From Dactylis glomerata (Eukaryota; Streptophyta; Magnoliopsida; Poales; Poaceae), in assembly GCA_007115705.1 (NCBI GenBank), contig QXEO01002086.1, positions 62,001 to 126,000 on the forward strand: 64,000 bases of DNA. Direction: 5' to 3'. The notes beneath the pieces are model-generated. The model saw only the letters and a program-made list of their open reading frames with translations. It had not been told where the DNA came from and searched no databases. Positions 22,926 through 33,909 of the stretch are shown here, one piece after another. Made by a program: the position numbers and the translations under genes. Each line of letters begins with the position of its first letter. Position 1 is the first letter of the stretch.

Positions 22926-23480
22926 TGGTAGGAATGGAGCTTCCAAAGGCCCTTTGGCAAAGGGCAAGAAGTGCAGAGAAATATGGTGAGATTGGGGGAC
23001 TGCAGAGTGTGTTGGTGTCCCTGCAAAAAAAAGAGTGTGTTGGTGAGTGCACGGGAGAGGAGCTGAGTATTTAAACGGCGCAGAGGGAGTGATGGAGATA
23101 TGCCTGGGCATTTTTTGGGTCGGACCGGGCCAACAAAAAGCCTGACTGAAAATTCTACGTCCCAGGCTCGGCCTGGCCCGACTGTCGGGATGCATTTTCT
23201 AACCCAGGCCCGACCCATCGGGCCAAAAATCGTTGAGCCGGGCCTTCAGTAAATCGTCGTTTTTCCAACCTAGGCCTGGCCCGTTACTGCTATTAGACCA
23301 CAAATTCCAGCCTAGGCCCGGCCCGACTGCATGTTTTGGCCCAACGGGCGGGCTATTTTCAGGCCAGGCTGCCCATGCCCAGGCTTGGATGGAGGGGCTG
23401 TAGATCCGCGTGACTGGGAATTGACACATTGAATCGGTGGGAGAATGAACGGATGTGATGCCCAACTCTGTGCCTCGGAT
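22926..23480 (-). promoter_or_regulatory. Relic H2A promoter of copy A, split by a MITE-like insert
   Basis: GAGTATTTAAACGGCG (TATA region, about 23074-23089) and GATCCGCGTGACTGGG (histone octamer, about 23404) match the functional promoter at 34523-34580. An insert of about 283 bp separates them (23102-23384). Confidence 0.75.
23102..23384. mobile_element. MITE-like insert with GCCTGGGCAT inverted ends
   Basis: The insert is absent from the copy B promoter. GCCTGGGCAT at 23102-23111 is inverted as ATGCCCAGGC at 23375-23384. The flanks carry GATGGAGA and GATGGAGG, a possible 8-bp target duplication with one mismatch, which would suggest hAT ancestry. The interior is rich in GGCCCGG-type motifs and has no coding capacity. 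Confidence 0.65.
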
Positions 23481-23599
23481 CCTGCAATTACGTCCGTTTA
23501 ATTAATTCAAGGGATGGGTAATCGAGGAAGATCATGTGGTAAAATCTCGGAACTCCGATAAACAAAATGGATGGGAGAATCAGGTAGGGTAGTAGATAA

Positions 23600-24977
23600 G
23601 AGCATCTCCAGCCGTTGGCGCTCCCCACGGCCAAATCTGGCGCTAAATAGCGCCGGATTGGATGAAACTTAAGCGTGAGGAGCGCCGAACTTCCAGCCGG
23701 CTTCCTAGGTGGACGCCCGGAGATCGGCGTTTTTGGCTTATTTTTACAAATAAACGTTACAGTTCGGCGAATTTGATAAAGTTTGCCAAGATTTGGCTTA
23801 TTTTTACAAATAAACGTTACAGTTCAACAAAACAAGCAAATAATTCGACAAGTTTTCAAGCAAATCAAATGAAAACTAGTTGGTGTTGCCTCGAAGCCTC
23901 CATATGTGCTCCACCAGATCATCCTGCAGTAGTTGATGCATTGTGGAGTCTCGAATCTCCTGACGCATAGCGATGAACACATCCCACGATGTCGGCACCT
24001 GGTGATTAGGCTGTGCAAGAGGACCCTCTCTCTCATATGGTGCAGCTTGTTCGCTCAGAGGAACCGGATACTTTCGCTCATTCTCAATAATCATGTTGTG
24101 TAAGCACACACAACAGTTCATCACCTCCCACATCTGATCTTTGGACCAACTCAAAGAGAGGAACTGGACTACAGCAAATCTCTGCTGGAGGACACCAAAT
24201 GCACGCTCGACGTCCTTTCGACAACCTTTTTGTGCCATGACAAACTCCACCTCCTTCGGGAGGATGGGGCTTGAGATAGTCTTCACAAATGTTGCCCACT
24301 TTGGATAGATACCGTTTGCAAGATAGTATCCCTTGTTGTAGTGCCGGCCATTGATCGCAAAGTCAATCGGGGGAGCATGACCCTCAACAAGCTTGGAGAA
24401 GATCGGCGAGCACCGCAAGACGTTGATGTTGTTGTTGGATCCCGGCATACCAAAGAAGGAGTGCCAAATCCAGAGATCATGGGTAGCCACTGCCTCAAGT
24501 ATCATAGTGCAGCCTTTTTTGTGACCCTTGTACATTCTCTGCCATAAAAACGGACAGTTCTTCCAAATGGACGAACACCTGTCGGCGTGTCGACGAGGCG
24601 CGACGGGAGGAGTTGCCCGACGGCGGAATATAGGCTGGTGGAAGGAGGGACAGCGGAGTGCAGGCAACCGGCCGGCGGATTGGCGAGGGGTGGTGCCGAC
24701 GGGACAGAGCAACGAGGGGAGGGAGTGGGGGATTTGCGACCAGATAGTAGGGTTCGCGTGTTCTCTCGCCGACAGAGCGGGCCCGTCCCCGCTTTTCTCT
24801 CGTCCGGAGTCCCCGAGCGCGCCCTGGGGGCCAGGGATGGTCTGGGCTCGCTGGATAGATGAAGGCCCAAATCCGGGGGAAAACGAGGAACCGGGGGCGC
24901 GACTAAACCGTTTTTCGCCGTCCGGATGAAAAAAAGGGCTGCCGAGGGCCTCGTCGGATTCATGGCTGGAGATGCTC
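23600..24977 (-). mobile_element. PIF-Harbinger deletion derivative
   Basis: TIR GAGCATCTCCAGCC at 23600 is inverted as GGCTGGAGATGCTC at 24964-24977, flanked by TAA at 23597-23599 and 24978-24980, the 3-bp target of this superfamily. The syntenic site in copy B (about 34735-34750) lacks the element. A ~36-bp block (GGCTTATTTTTACAAATAAA...) is repeated at about 23735 and 23797. Confidence 0.88.
23876..24565 (-). pseudogene. PIF-Harbinger transposase, C-terminal part
   Basis: The frame carries the DDE transposase second half: WKNCPFLWQRMYKGHKKGC, ILEAVATHDLWIWHSFFG, GSNNNINVL, FAINGRHYNKGYYLANGIYP, RKDVERAFGVLQQRF and CLHNMIIENER. The N-terminus with the first catalytic aspartate (the DCMHW region) is replaced by GC-rich unrelated sequence. 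The usual D in GSNNDINVL is N. It therefore cannot be catalytically active. An open frame extends upstream to 24712, but only from about 24565 does it resemble the family. Confidence 0.85.
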
Positions 24978-26295
24978 TAATGTTGGCCAGGCACTTGCCG
25001 GAAGCAGTACATGGCATGATTTTATTATTCCTGATGTGTTACCCACGGAAGCATATGCTTGTAGGATGGAGCTAAATTAATCAGACGCATGAACATTAGG
25101 GAAGCTATTACGGAATCTGACTCACTGGAGCTTGTTTCCCTATGGAAATCAAGTCCCTATTGCTGAATTCATGCACCGTAGCCAAATTCAGCTACAACTT
25201 TTCGATCTGTAGCAGTGAATTTGGTCATGGACACTCCTAGAAAGCACATAAAACCGCAAAACTAGTGCAACATGATAAGAATACGATCATTGTTCAGTCT
25301 TAAGCCCAAGAAACACGGTGTACTTCAGCAATTGTGCAGGCATAGTCTGACTTATCCAGTACTAAGCTCCTTTGCGATCTCCGCAAAAATTAGTTTGCCA
25401 CGTATAATCTGACAAAAGATGGAATTGATTAAGGAGACGATATGTAAACAATACAATCACCAAATCAGATAATAATAACGAGAGCTGATGTAAGTTAGCA
25501 TCTAGCTTGGACACTGAATTTGGCACATGGTAGTCAATTTAAGTGATGATTTGAAATCCAGATATGGCCAAGAATAAGATTACAAAAGCACCGCCTACTG
25601 ATGGAAAAATGGGAGGATTCTACAAGGCTAGCAACTTACAAGACAAGGATCTGAAAAATGGAGGGGAATTCAGAAGCCTAGTACATTACAGGACAAGGAT
25701 TTGACCAGAGAAAATTTTGACAGTTTTGAAGCAACTTCCCAGTTAAATACGCTCATCACAAGTTCAGAACTGTATGCAAAAGATAATAAATACTCCCTCC
25801 GTCCCGAAATAAGCTGCGCGATGACAGTTTTGTGAAAACCCCCCCGTATAATTTCACCTGAAACAATTCGTCCCTCCGCACTCACTCTCTTCCCAGCGAC
25901 TCACTCACTCCACCGCCCCCGTCCCCGCAGGCCCACACTCACTCCACCGCCCCCCATCTCCAAATCCTGCCGGCAACCATCACCGGCGGATCCCGGCGGT
26001 CACAGAACGCCGCCCTGAACCCTAACCCACTCCGGCAAGCTTCGATTTTTGCGGTCAATGGCAGCGTCGGCGTCCTCTGGCTCTGGATCTGGAGACCTGC
26101 GGCATCCATGGCGGCGTCCGGGTCGTCGGGCTCCGGGAAGCTTTGATTTTTGGCTCCGTCGTCCGCGTCATCTCAAGCCCTGGAGCCCGCGGCAAGTCAG
26201 CTGGCGAGCTGCTGGTCCCCTCGAATCCCGACCCCGCTCGATCTCCACCGCCGCTCCGTCCATCCACGCCGGGAATCCTCTCCGTCCTCTCCGGC

Positions 26296-26790
26296 ATGGC
26301 TGCCCAGGTCGCGCCCATCGTGCGGCTCGAGGAGGTCGCCGTCACCACCGGCGAGGAGGAGGAGGAGTCCCTTGTCGACATGTAAGCTCCGCTCCCGCTC
26401 CCCCCGCCTTCCCTCCCCTCTCACGCTCCCCTTCATTCCGTCTCGATCTGGCGCTGATTCTACCGGGAACGGCTGTGTGGCGGTGTTGCAGGAAGGCCAA
26501 GCTGTACCGGGAACCAGTGGAAGGAGAACGGCAAGGTCTGCCTCGTCATGCGCCAACCACCTTGGTCTGTAGCTATTTCCTCCCGCCGTAGTATGTATGT
26601 AGGTCTGCTTCGGGTAGGATCTGACGGTTGCGGCTTTGATAATTGATGTGTGTTTGTGTGTGCAGTGATCTCGACCACGAAGATGCAGGAACATGCGGGC
26701 AGCGACAAGTCCTGCGTCTGGCACACGGCCGACTTTGCGGATGGAGAGGTTAAGGATGAGCTCTTCGCCATCTGATTCGGATGTGTCGAC
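26296..26790 (+). pseudogene. RanBP1 (Ran-binding protein 1) gene fragment captured in mariner
   Basis: ATG at 26296 opens MAAQVAPIVRLEEVAVTTGE followed by an acidic run and SLVDM, which matches the conserved start of the plant RanBP1 Ran-binding domain. A GT/AG intron (26382 to about 26489) joins the frame as DMKAKLYR. After an internal deletion NQWKE runs into NGKVCLVMR, then CANHL-like residues. After a second acceptor (about 26665), ISTTKMQEHAGSDKSCVWH, ADFADGEVKDELFAI are followed by a stop. RanBP1 stimulates Ran GTP hydrolysis in nucleocytoplasmic transport. Retained introns show DNA-level capture; internal deletions and the stop show that it cannot make a full RanBP1. It lies wholly between the mariner TIRs and is antisense to the transposase gene. 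Confidence 0.85.
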
Positions 26791-27175
26791 TGTGAGTTCT
26801 TGGGCTCTCTTTTCAGTTAAACAACACATTTTGATACAGTTTAGATGAAAATGCATCTACTACTGTAAATGAAAATGCTGCAAGTTTTATGAACATAAAG
26901 CATACAGTCCATTTATCCATGTCCATAGACTACATTCCTGAATAACTAAGATTAACTTTAGAAATGAACATGTTAATTTCATATGCTTGACATTATCAAT
27001 AGCTAGCAAGATTGATTTGGACAGAAGGTTTAACAAAATCAAAATCTGAACCAAACTGCTTTGAGTAATATACTGGCACATGCTCATATGCATGCATTTG
27101 CATTTTGGTACCAAGCACACAGCAGTTGATAGGCATGCTTGTGTCTATCTTCTTCTCCTCTGCACACGTCCTCTT

Positions 27176-28971
27176 CTATGTCTCGCTCTCCTTTTTTATC
27201 TCTAGCTTACCTTTTTCTATAAGGGCCTTGGTGCTTGCAAGCAGCTCAATCGGGATTCCGAGAGCGATTGGAAGCCTTCCTTGTAACTGCCGACGTTCTG
27301 TGTGCATGTGCTTGATATGGTACCCTATACCTCCACCTTCTTTCATTGTCTCTCGCATGCACGACTGCAATGTGATGAAGCTACGAGCTAGTTTGGCAAC
27401 CTCGTAGTTGTGGTATTCACGCTCCACATTCTCTATCAAGTCTTTGATGCTTGTAGGCGCGCTGTTATCGGTCATAGACTGGAGTGATCGGAAAAAGCAG
27501 AGGTCAAGAACATTCATGTCCGGGCTATTTGGCGGTTGTTGAACCAACTTAATGTTCAGATCACTCTGTGCTACGGCCTCTTGGAAATCCGCGTCATCAG
27601 AGAGGATATGGGGTTTCGCATTATCCTGTTGTATGAATATTGTCCTTCTCAAATCCTCGTCAGGCCATTTGTCCTGGATAGCAGGAATAAGTTTCTTGCA
27701 CATGTACTCTCTCATGACTTCTCGGTTAACTATCACCGTTTTCAATTCGAGAGTTCCCTTTGGTCTATTCTTACTCTTTTTGAGAGCTGCTACCTCCTTG
27801 ACAAAGGCCCATGTGCCTATCTTTCCGTCGAATATTTCATCACCATTTGCACCATACCTGGGTTTGGCTACAGTAGTTAGAAACATGACCTTTCCAATGT
27901 TGTTCTTGTTCTTCACCGTGCGCACTGGGTCAGTTTCTTCAGGGAGTAGATAGTACGTGTTCTTGACCCTTGTCATGTCGAACCACTTTTCATCGATATG
28001 GACAATGTTGTCCATTTCCTTGAACATAGGCAAAGTCTCATTGCTCTCATCGATCATAGAGACGCAGAACTCCAACCTCTTGATCATGTTAGCTTCTGTC
28101 ATCGCCGGCTTTAAGGTGCTAGTGTGTCGCCTCATCTCTCCCAACATGAACCTTCTATGTAAGGTTGAGCGGCAAACACCTAGAGACCTTGCTAGAGCTC
28201 TTATTGTCCTTCTTCTGTTTAGTGGGATTGTTGCTACTCTTGATAACTCTAGATTTTTTCTCTTGCGGCCAACATTGCCCTTCTTCTTGCTAGACACATC
28301 AACTTCTCGACCTTCTGCAATCTGTTGCTTTGCTACTTTCCATATTGTTTCAATGGTTCGTAGGCTTGTCTTCAGGAGGCTTGCCACGAGCTCCTTGTCT
28401 TTCTTCAGAACTTTTCCGTCTTTCCTCTCGATTACCTCCAAGGCAAAATATGCACCCCATTTTTGATTATCTGTTAGGTTTACTGATGTTTTTCTTAAAG
28501 CTTCTTCATGATCCATAGCACCATCTCCTTCCTCATGATCCATGACACCATCTTCTTCCTCATGATCCATGACACCATCTCCTTCCTCATGATCCATAGC
28601 ACCATCTTCTTCTAAAGGAAGCACATTCAAATCTATAGCATCTCGTTGTCCTCGAGCATCTTGTTCTTGTCCTTGAGCATCTTGTTGTCCTCGAGCATCT
28701 TGTTCTTGTCCTTGAGCATCTCGTTGTCCTCGAGCATCTTGTTCTTGTCCTTGAGCATCTCGTTGTCCTCGAGCATCTTGTTCTTGTCCTTGAGCATCTT
28801 GTTGTCCTCGAGCATCTTGTTCTTGTCCTTGAGCATCTCGTTCTTCTTGAGGAAGCACATTCAAATCTATAGCACCTCGTTGTCCTCGAGCATCTTGTTC
28901 TTGTTCTTGAGCATCTCGTTGTCCTCGAGGGAATTCAACCTTGTAGGTGTTAGCTAGGTCAACACACATCC
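27176..28971 (-). CDS. Mariner-like transposase (DD39D), main exon
   Basis: Long open exon (about 597 codons) after an acceptor at 28971. The N-terminal third carries two repeat arrays (DAQGQEQDARGQ units and DGAMDHEEGD units) and two copies of IDLNVLP, which fit the DLNxxP form of the EAR repression motif. Then come helix-turn-helix-like DNA-binding segments (ALARSLGVCRSTLHRRF) and the catalytic core: HIDEKWF (first D), FIQQDNAKPH (second D) and NSPDMNVLD (third D), with 39 residues between the second and third, the plant DD39D signature. The core has no stops or frameshifts, so the protein could be active. Upstream exons look present: 29064-29154 (RHEAPHKALHMWKYNMM..) joins in frame. A further candidate at 29239-29333 (MSTSSSRRKRTMEVQENKKR) does not join in frame by the obvious splice sites, so the true 5' end is unresolved. 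Confidence 0.9.
28512..28615 (-). repeat. 30-bp coding minisatellite in transposase
   Basis: About four copies of a 30-bp unit encoding DG(A/V)MDHEEGD. It gives an acidic linker between the Gln/Arg repeat array and the DNA-binding region. Confidence 0.85.
28640..28945 (-). repeat. 36-bp coding minisatellite in transposase
   Basis: Tandem 36-bp units encoding DAQGQEQDARGQ or close variants, interrupted once by an IDLNVLPQEE block. It keeps the reading frame throughout. Copy number is likely polymorphic between copies. Confidence 0.85.
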
Positions 28972-29063
28972 CTGTAAAAGAGCGAGATTTGAACGAACTT
29001 GCTTAAGAACAACAATACAATAGTTGAATCCATGAGGAAAAATAAAATCATGAACTAGCTTAC

Positions 29064-29333
29064 CATGTACCAATGGTGCAGAGAACATGTTCTCCTTTTG
29101 GCGCATCATGTTATATTTCCACATGTGAAGTGCTTTATGAGGTGCTTCATGTCGCTGTATAAAGAGGAGGTTAAATTTACATGACATGAGCACCACCATC
29201 TCTTAGAAATCAAAACTAGAATAGGAATTGAAACTTACGCAAAGGAAACAATGGTAATATCATCAATTTTGGGCCTTTTCTTGTTCTCTTGAACTTCCAT
29301 CGTTCTCTTTCTCCGAGAACTTGAGGTCGACAT
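29064..29333 (-). CDS. Candidate 5' exons of the mariner transposase
   Basis: 29064-29154 is bounded by CAG and GTAAGC and joins the main exon in frame (PLVHG then MCVDL). 29239-29333 starts with ATG, is rich in Arg/Lys (RRKR, KKRPK) like a nuclear localisation signal, and ends at GC|GTAAGT. Joining it to the next exon shifts frame by my reading, so either another donor is used, the copy is mutated here, or translation begins in the second exon (Met at about 29124). Confidence 0.55.
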
Positions 29334-29339
29334 GATTCC

Positions 29340-30110
29340 TAACATAAAAATAAAGGAAAATGATTAGCTCATTTAGAGTACAATATGCAACAATTAATTT
29401 CTGTTTTTTTACAAGGAAACTTTTCTGTTTTTATGGCCCTTATGCATTTTCTAAACTATAATTGGTTTTGCTAAACTATACTGCAGTGATGGAAGCTAAT
29501 GGTAATGTTGTGCCATGGTGATGTCCCCTGCTGCTGGTGGTGTTGGTGATACTGCTGGCTGCGACTTTATTTCAGGCAGTGCCATGTTATAAAACAGAAG
29601 CGAGATGGAGGTGAGCCATCGACTGTTGGCTGCTGACTGCTGACTGCTGGCTGAATGCCTGAATCTCACTATGTTGTAGCAGTTCCTTGCTGAAGGTTTT
29701 GGGGTTCAAACCTTTTGCAATGTTCAAACAGAGATCATCCATTGGTGAGTTGCCATGTATTCTGTTCTGTTCTATTTTGCTCCACCTGCAGCAGAAGCTG
29801 CTGATGTGCAAGTACACATACTGTTGTAGCGTAGGAACTAAGATCTTTGGTTTTTCTATAGAATCTCAATAAATATGCTACTGGAACATATGCTCCCACA
29901 ATTCACCAAGTTATTACTGTCCAATTTACATGACAGGTGAATGATTGTTATGGTTCTTAGGACAGCTGTTACAGATGATTTCTGCAATGTACTGGCACAA
30001 TGTGAATTTATGGTTTACTTGGGTTGACAATTTCAGCAAATATTCAGAATGCATACCTTATTCAGTTCCTTGATTCAGATTTGCAGGGACGCCGGCAGCA
30101 GCTGCGACAT
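29340..30110. other. Non-coding internal part of the mariner
   Basis: Probably transposase 5' flank and promoter (minus orientation). A short TGACTGC/TGGCTGC repeat near 29625-29650 is the only structure noticed; no further open frames are supported. Confidence 0.35.
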
Positions 30111-30640
30111 GAAAGTGTGTGACAGCAGCCAGGAGCTTGTGCAGGGCGGTGGCCAGGGAGCTTGTGCAGGGGTGGCAGCCAGGGAGCTCGTGCAGGGGTG
30201 GCGGCCAGGGAGCTCGTGCAGGGCGGTGGCCGGGGAGCTCGTGCAGGGGCGGTGGCCGGGGATTGCAGAGGCAGCGGCGGCCGGGGATCTCGTGTAGAGG
30301 CAGCGGCGGCCGGCGAGCTCGTCCAGGGGCGGCTGGCCGGCGAGCTCTTCCAGGGACGGCGGCTGGCGAGCTCGTCCAGGAGCGGCTGGCCGGCGATCTC
30401 TTCCAGGGGCGGCTGGCCGGCGATCTTGTCCAGGGGCGGCGGCCGGCGATCTCGTCCAGGGGCGGGGGCCGGCGATCTCGTCCAGGGGCAGGGGGCGACG
30501 ATCTCGTCCAGGAGCGGTGGGCGACGATCTCGTCTAGGAGCGACGATCTCTCCAGGGGCGGCGGCGATCTCGTCCAGGAGGCGAGCTGCGATCTCGTCGG
30601 CGCCAGCGCTGATCGCGGCCGATCCCGCGCAGGCGCGATC
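30110..30640. repeat. GC-rich subterminal tandem repeats of the mariner
   Basis: Many degenerate copies of a roughly 27-33 bp unit around GAGCTCGTGCAGGGGTGGCGG and GATCTCGTCCAGGGGCGGCG. Long frames on the plus strand here come from the repeat and are not supported as genes. The array lies just inside the right TIR. Confidence 0.75.
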
Positions 30641-31338
30641 GGTGGAGCTGATCGAGGGATCAGTTAGTTTTGATTTCCAAATATCAAGGGTTTTTTGGTA
30701 AATTGGTCAAACAGTTCAAAATCTCCCTCCTCCGCGCAGCTTATTTCGGGACGGAGGGAGTATAAAAATAAGCCAAGCACATGAGCGTATTACCAGCAGG
30801 TTTTGACAATGGGCACTATGCAAATTACCAGTAGGTTTTGACCTAGAATTGCACAAAAATCCTACAAATCGTTGAATGAATTTTAGCAAGACAGTAGAAA
30901 CTAGTGTATAGCACTACTTCATCTTTGATTATATTTTTGTGTTCGACATATCAAGTCTGTAAACTCATGTTCGGGTTACATATACAGTGTATTTGGTAAA
31001 ACTAGTGTACCAAAAAAACCTGCAGCCATGCCAAATTCTGTTAAAACATGGAATTCTTTTCTGAAGGCTAAGGGTATTTAAATTTTCCGACAAAAAAGCT
31101 GTACTAACAATGTCTTCAAAGTTCCTAGACTACACCTGTGGTCACTTAGACATGTACTCATGTACAGGTGTCTTATGTTATCCTCCCTTTACCCTGCAGA
31201 CCTAGACTTATTGCTGACATGGAGAAGAGAGGATTAAGAGAAAGAGGATATAGTTGCTGACATGGAAAAGATAGGGTTAAGAGCAAGAGAAGATAGCTTT
31301 TCATTGATGAAGGGACGATCTCTACACCTGCTGCAATA

Positions 31339-31595
31339 CTCCCTCAGTTCCAAGATAATCGATGTTCTAGCTTTCTCCTAAGTCAAACTACTTTAAGTTT
31401 GACCAGATTTTTAGAAAAATACATCGACATCTAAAACATAAAATTAGTTTTATTACATTAATCATACAATAAATTTCCGTACTATATAGATTTGACTTTG
31501 TGCATATTTACACAATTTCCTATGACTTTGGTCAAACATGGAGAAGTTTGACTCATGAAAAACCTAGAACATCGATTATTTTGGAACGGAGATAG
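31339..31595. mobile_element. Stowaway-type MITE (copy A)
   Basis: Inverted ends CTCCCTCAGTTCCAAGATAA ... TTATTTTGGAACGGAGATAG, with inner arms GATGTTCTAG/CTAGAACATCGAT, flanked by TA. The same element is in copy B at 35890, so it was present before the segmental duplication. Confidence 0.85.
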
Positions 31596-32125
31596 TAGTG
31601 GAATAGATAGCATTAAGTATTATAGATGACTGTTGAAGATATCAACCATTGTATGCGATGTTTTTGCCTTTTTGGTATCATTTAAGTGATCTTCTCTTGC
31701 ATTGCAAACACCTATGTTGTCTCAAAATTCTTCAGGTAAACTATTGTGTCTAATGCAGTTCTTAATTAAGGGTCTAAATGAATGGAGGGCAGTGAGACAT
31801 GGTAACAAAACAGTTGAGTGAAATCGCACCACCTAATGTATGAAATTGTCAATAAAAAGGTGAAATTAGCAATTAATTGCAAAACAGGTTAGTTCAACCA
31901 GATCTACCAGATTGGATGTTAGCGTTAGACAAACAGAAATACCAACAGATACATATGTACGAACTAGAAATGTTTTAAGTAAAGAAGCAGCTCTGTGACA
32001 GCACATTTCTTTATTTATCTGCAATTAGTAGATAATAAGTAGATCATGGACATGGTTTTTAAATTTTGACTTCTTTAGCTAGTTTCGGTTCAGACCAGCT
32101 GCACTTTGTTTCCTATCATGGAACT

Positions 32126-33310
32126 TCAGCACAGTTTCACGTCAGATAAATGAGAGTTGAACATCTCGGTATGTAAAATTCTAAATGTGTTAACATTAGC
32201 AAATAATGCATGAAGATTGTAAGGGAGATAGCAATTAAGCAGAGAAAATACCCTTCCATCCATTGCTTTGACAGCTTTTTGCTCCTCTTCTTCTGATGAA
32301 TATTTCACGAAACCAAATCCCTTTGGCCTTCCAGTTTGGTTGTCTCTCACTAAACGAGCTACAGTCAATAAGAAACACAAATCAACATTAGAATTGAATA
32401 TTCCAGAAACCAACAGAAGAGCTTCAAGTAGCAACCAGCAGTAAGAAACAATAACAAAGATTTCCAATGTCACATGGTAAATAGCATCAGACAAGTTCTA
32501 AAATAGCATAGGTACCTTCCTCGATGGCGCCAAATGGCGAGAAATGTCCTTAAGTTCTTCCTCAGTTGTGTAAAACGATAGCCCTATAACAAACAATACA
32601 AAAGGATGAATATATGTTATATGCTATTTTTGCTTTGCAGAATTAGAAGACAGCATCAATTGAAATCCTGATGCTTTATAAGGCTTCACTGCATAAATGG
32701 TATGACATCTACGGTAGTGTTACAGATTACAATCAAGAGGCAAACTATAAAGAGCCACAACAATATCACTAGTTGTTGTTTTGTCTATGTACTTGAAGTC
32801 CATTGCAACTACTCGGGCAGGGATCTCTCAAGCACCACAAATTCTAGTAAGCCTAACTAGAGATGAAACCCATTGTTCATCACAAGTAATACACTGCAAG
32901 ATGATTAAGCACTCCGATAAGTACAAAAATACAATGCATGGCAACTATTCAGGTGGAATACTAAATTTCAGATGGTAAAACTACTGTGACTTTTCCCCAA
33001 GCAAGTAGTAGCTACGAATTGTACTGGGTGGAACAAAACTTAAAACAGGCAATCAATTAGTAAATGCGAAACTCATTGGCTCTAATACTAGCACCATAGG
33101 AACAAGTACGCATGTAGATGATGGCAAAGGACTGCGCCCTTGGCGGTGGCGTTGGCGTTGACGCATGTACAAATTCAACTATTCAAGTAGCAGTAGGAAA
33201 CAATAACGAAGAATTCCAGTTTTCCCGGTAAATATAGCATCAGACAAGTTCTTAAGTAGCATAGGTACCTTCCTCATAGTCAGTTGTGTTGAATGATTGC
33301 CCTGCAAAAA
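32126..33310 (-). pseudogene. RRM-protein pseudogene of copy A
   Basis: Exon 3 is intact around 32252-32365 (ARLVRDNQTGRPKGFGFVKY and the following AVKAMDGR). Exon 2 (about 32518-32587) has lost one T relative to copy B (ACATTTCTCG versus ACATTTTCTCG), shifting the frame. Exon 1 with the start codon is missing because the H2A of copy B begins where it should lie. A second, degenerate exon-2-like piece with flanking intron sequence occurs at about 33180-33310, so a local duplication happened inside the copy. It cannot encode the protein. Confidence 0.82.
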
Positions 33311-33909
33311 TAAGAGATCCAAAAGGATGAATATTATCATATGGTGTCTCTGGTTTGCAGAAGCGTCGGTTGATATCCTTGTGCAGAATTCCATGTGTGC
33401 AGATTATGTAAATGGTAGAACTTCTTAATGTTTCAAAGTACAATCAAGAGGTAAACTGTAAACAGCTGCAACAATGTCACTATCTTTTTTGTGTATATTT
33501 TATCTAAGGTCTATGGCAACTATGCAGGTGGGGATCCCTCAAGCACAACAATTTCTAGTAAGACGAACAAAAGATGAAAACTATTGTTCAACACAAATAA
33601 CACGTTCAAGATGGTAAAGCACCCTTATAAGTACAATAATATACTGCATGGCAACTATTCAGGTGTAGTACTAAATATCGGATGCATGGTACACGAGTTG
33701 TAGCTACAAACAGTCAAACAGATTTTATTACAGGCCATCAATACTAGGCAAGACAAGCATTATGGGAACTAATGATGTAGAAAAAGGCAAAGATTAGCAT
33801 CCTTGTCGTTGGTTTTGCTACAATCCAGAGGAATCCTATTCTAGGCTCCTGATATCAGTAACATTCCCTGGCATGCCGAAGGACAACACCACACCACACC
33901 AACCAGTGT

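Larger units (their letters stand above)
25793..30760 (-). mobile_element. Tc1/mariner transposon carrying transposase and a captured RanBP1 fragment
   Basis: Terminal inverted repeats of about 28 bp begin CTCCCTCCGTCCCGAAATAA at 25793 and are mirrored at 30733-30760. TA duplications lie at 25791-25792 and 30761-30762. Copy B of the segmental duplication has the unoccupied site (AGATAAATATAAAAACAAGC near 35530). The 4968-bp element encodes a DD39D transposase on the minus strand and contains an intron-bearing RanBP1 fragment at its left. The TIRs match the consensus of Stowaway MITEs, so it belongs to the family that can mobilise them. Subterminal GC-rich tandem repeats occupy 30110-30640. 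Confidence 0.92.

Noticed and set aside
24528..25017. Frames of 133 and 171 codons at the left of the Harbinger transposase remnant
   Set aside because: GC-rich, overlapping on both strands, without resemblance to transposase or ORF1.
26197..26856. 219-codon minus-strand frame
   Set aside because: It is the antisense shadow of the captured RanBP1 fragment and its GC-rich flank.
27957..28466. 169-codon plus-strand frame
   Set aside because: Antisense of the mariner transposase, which has clear catalytic motifs.
30119..30701. Gly/Arg-rich frames of about 180 codons
   Set aside because: Generated by the subterminal tandem repeat of the mariner in two phases; no non-repetitive protein sequence.
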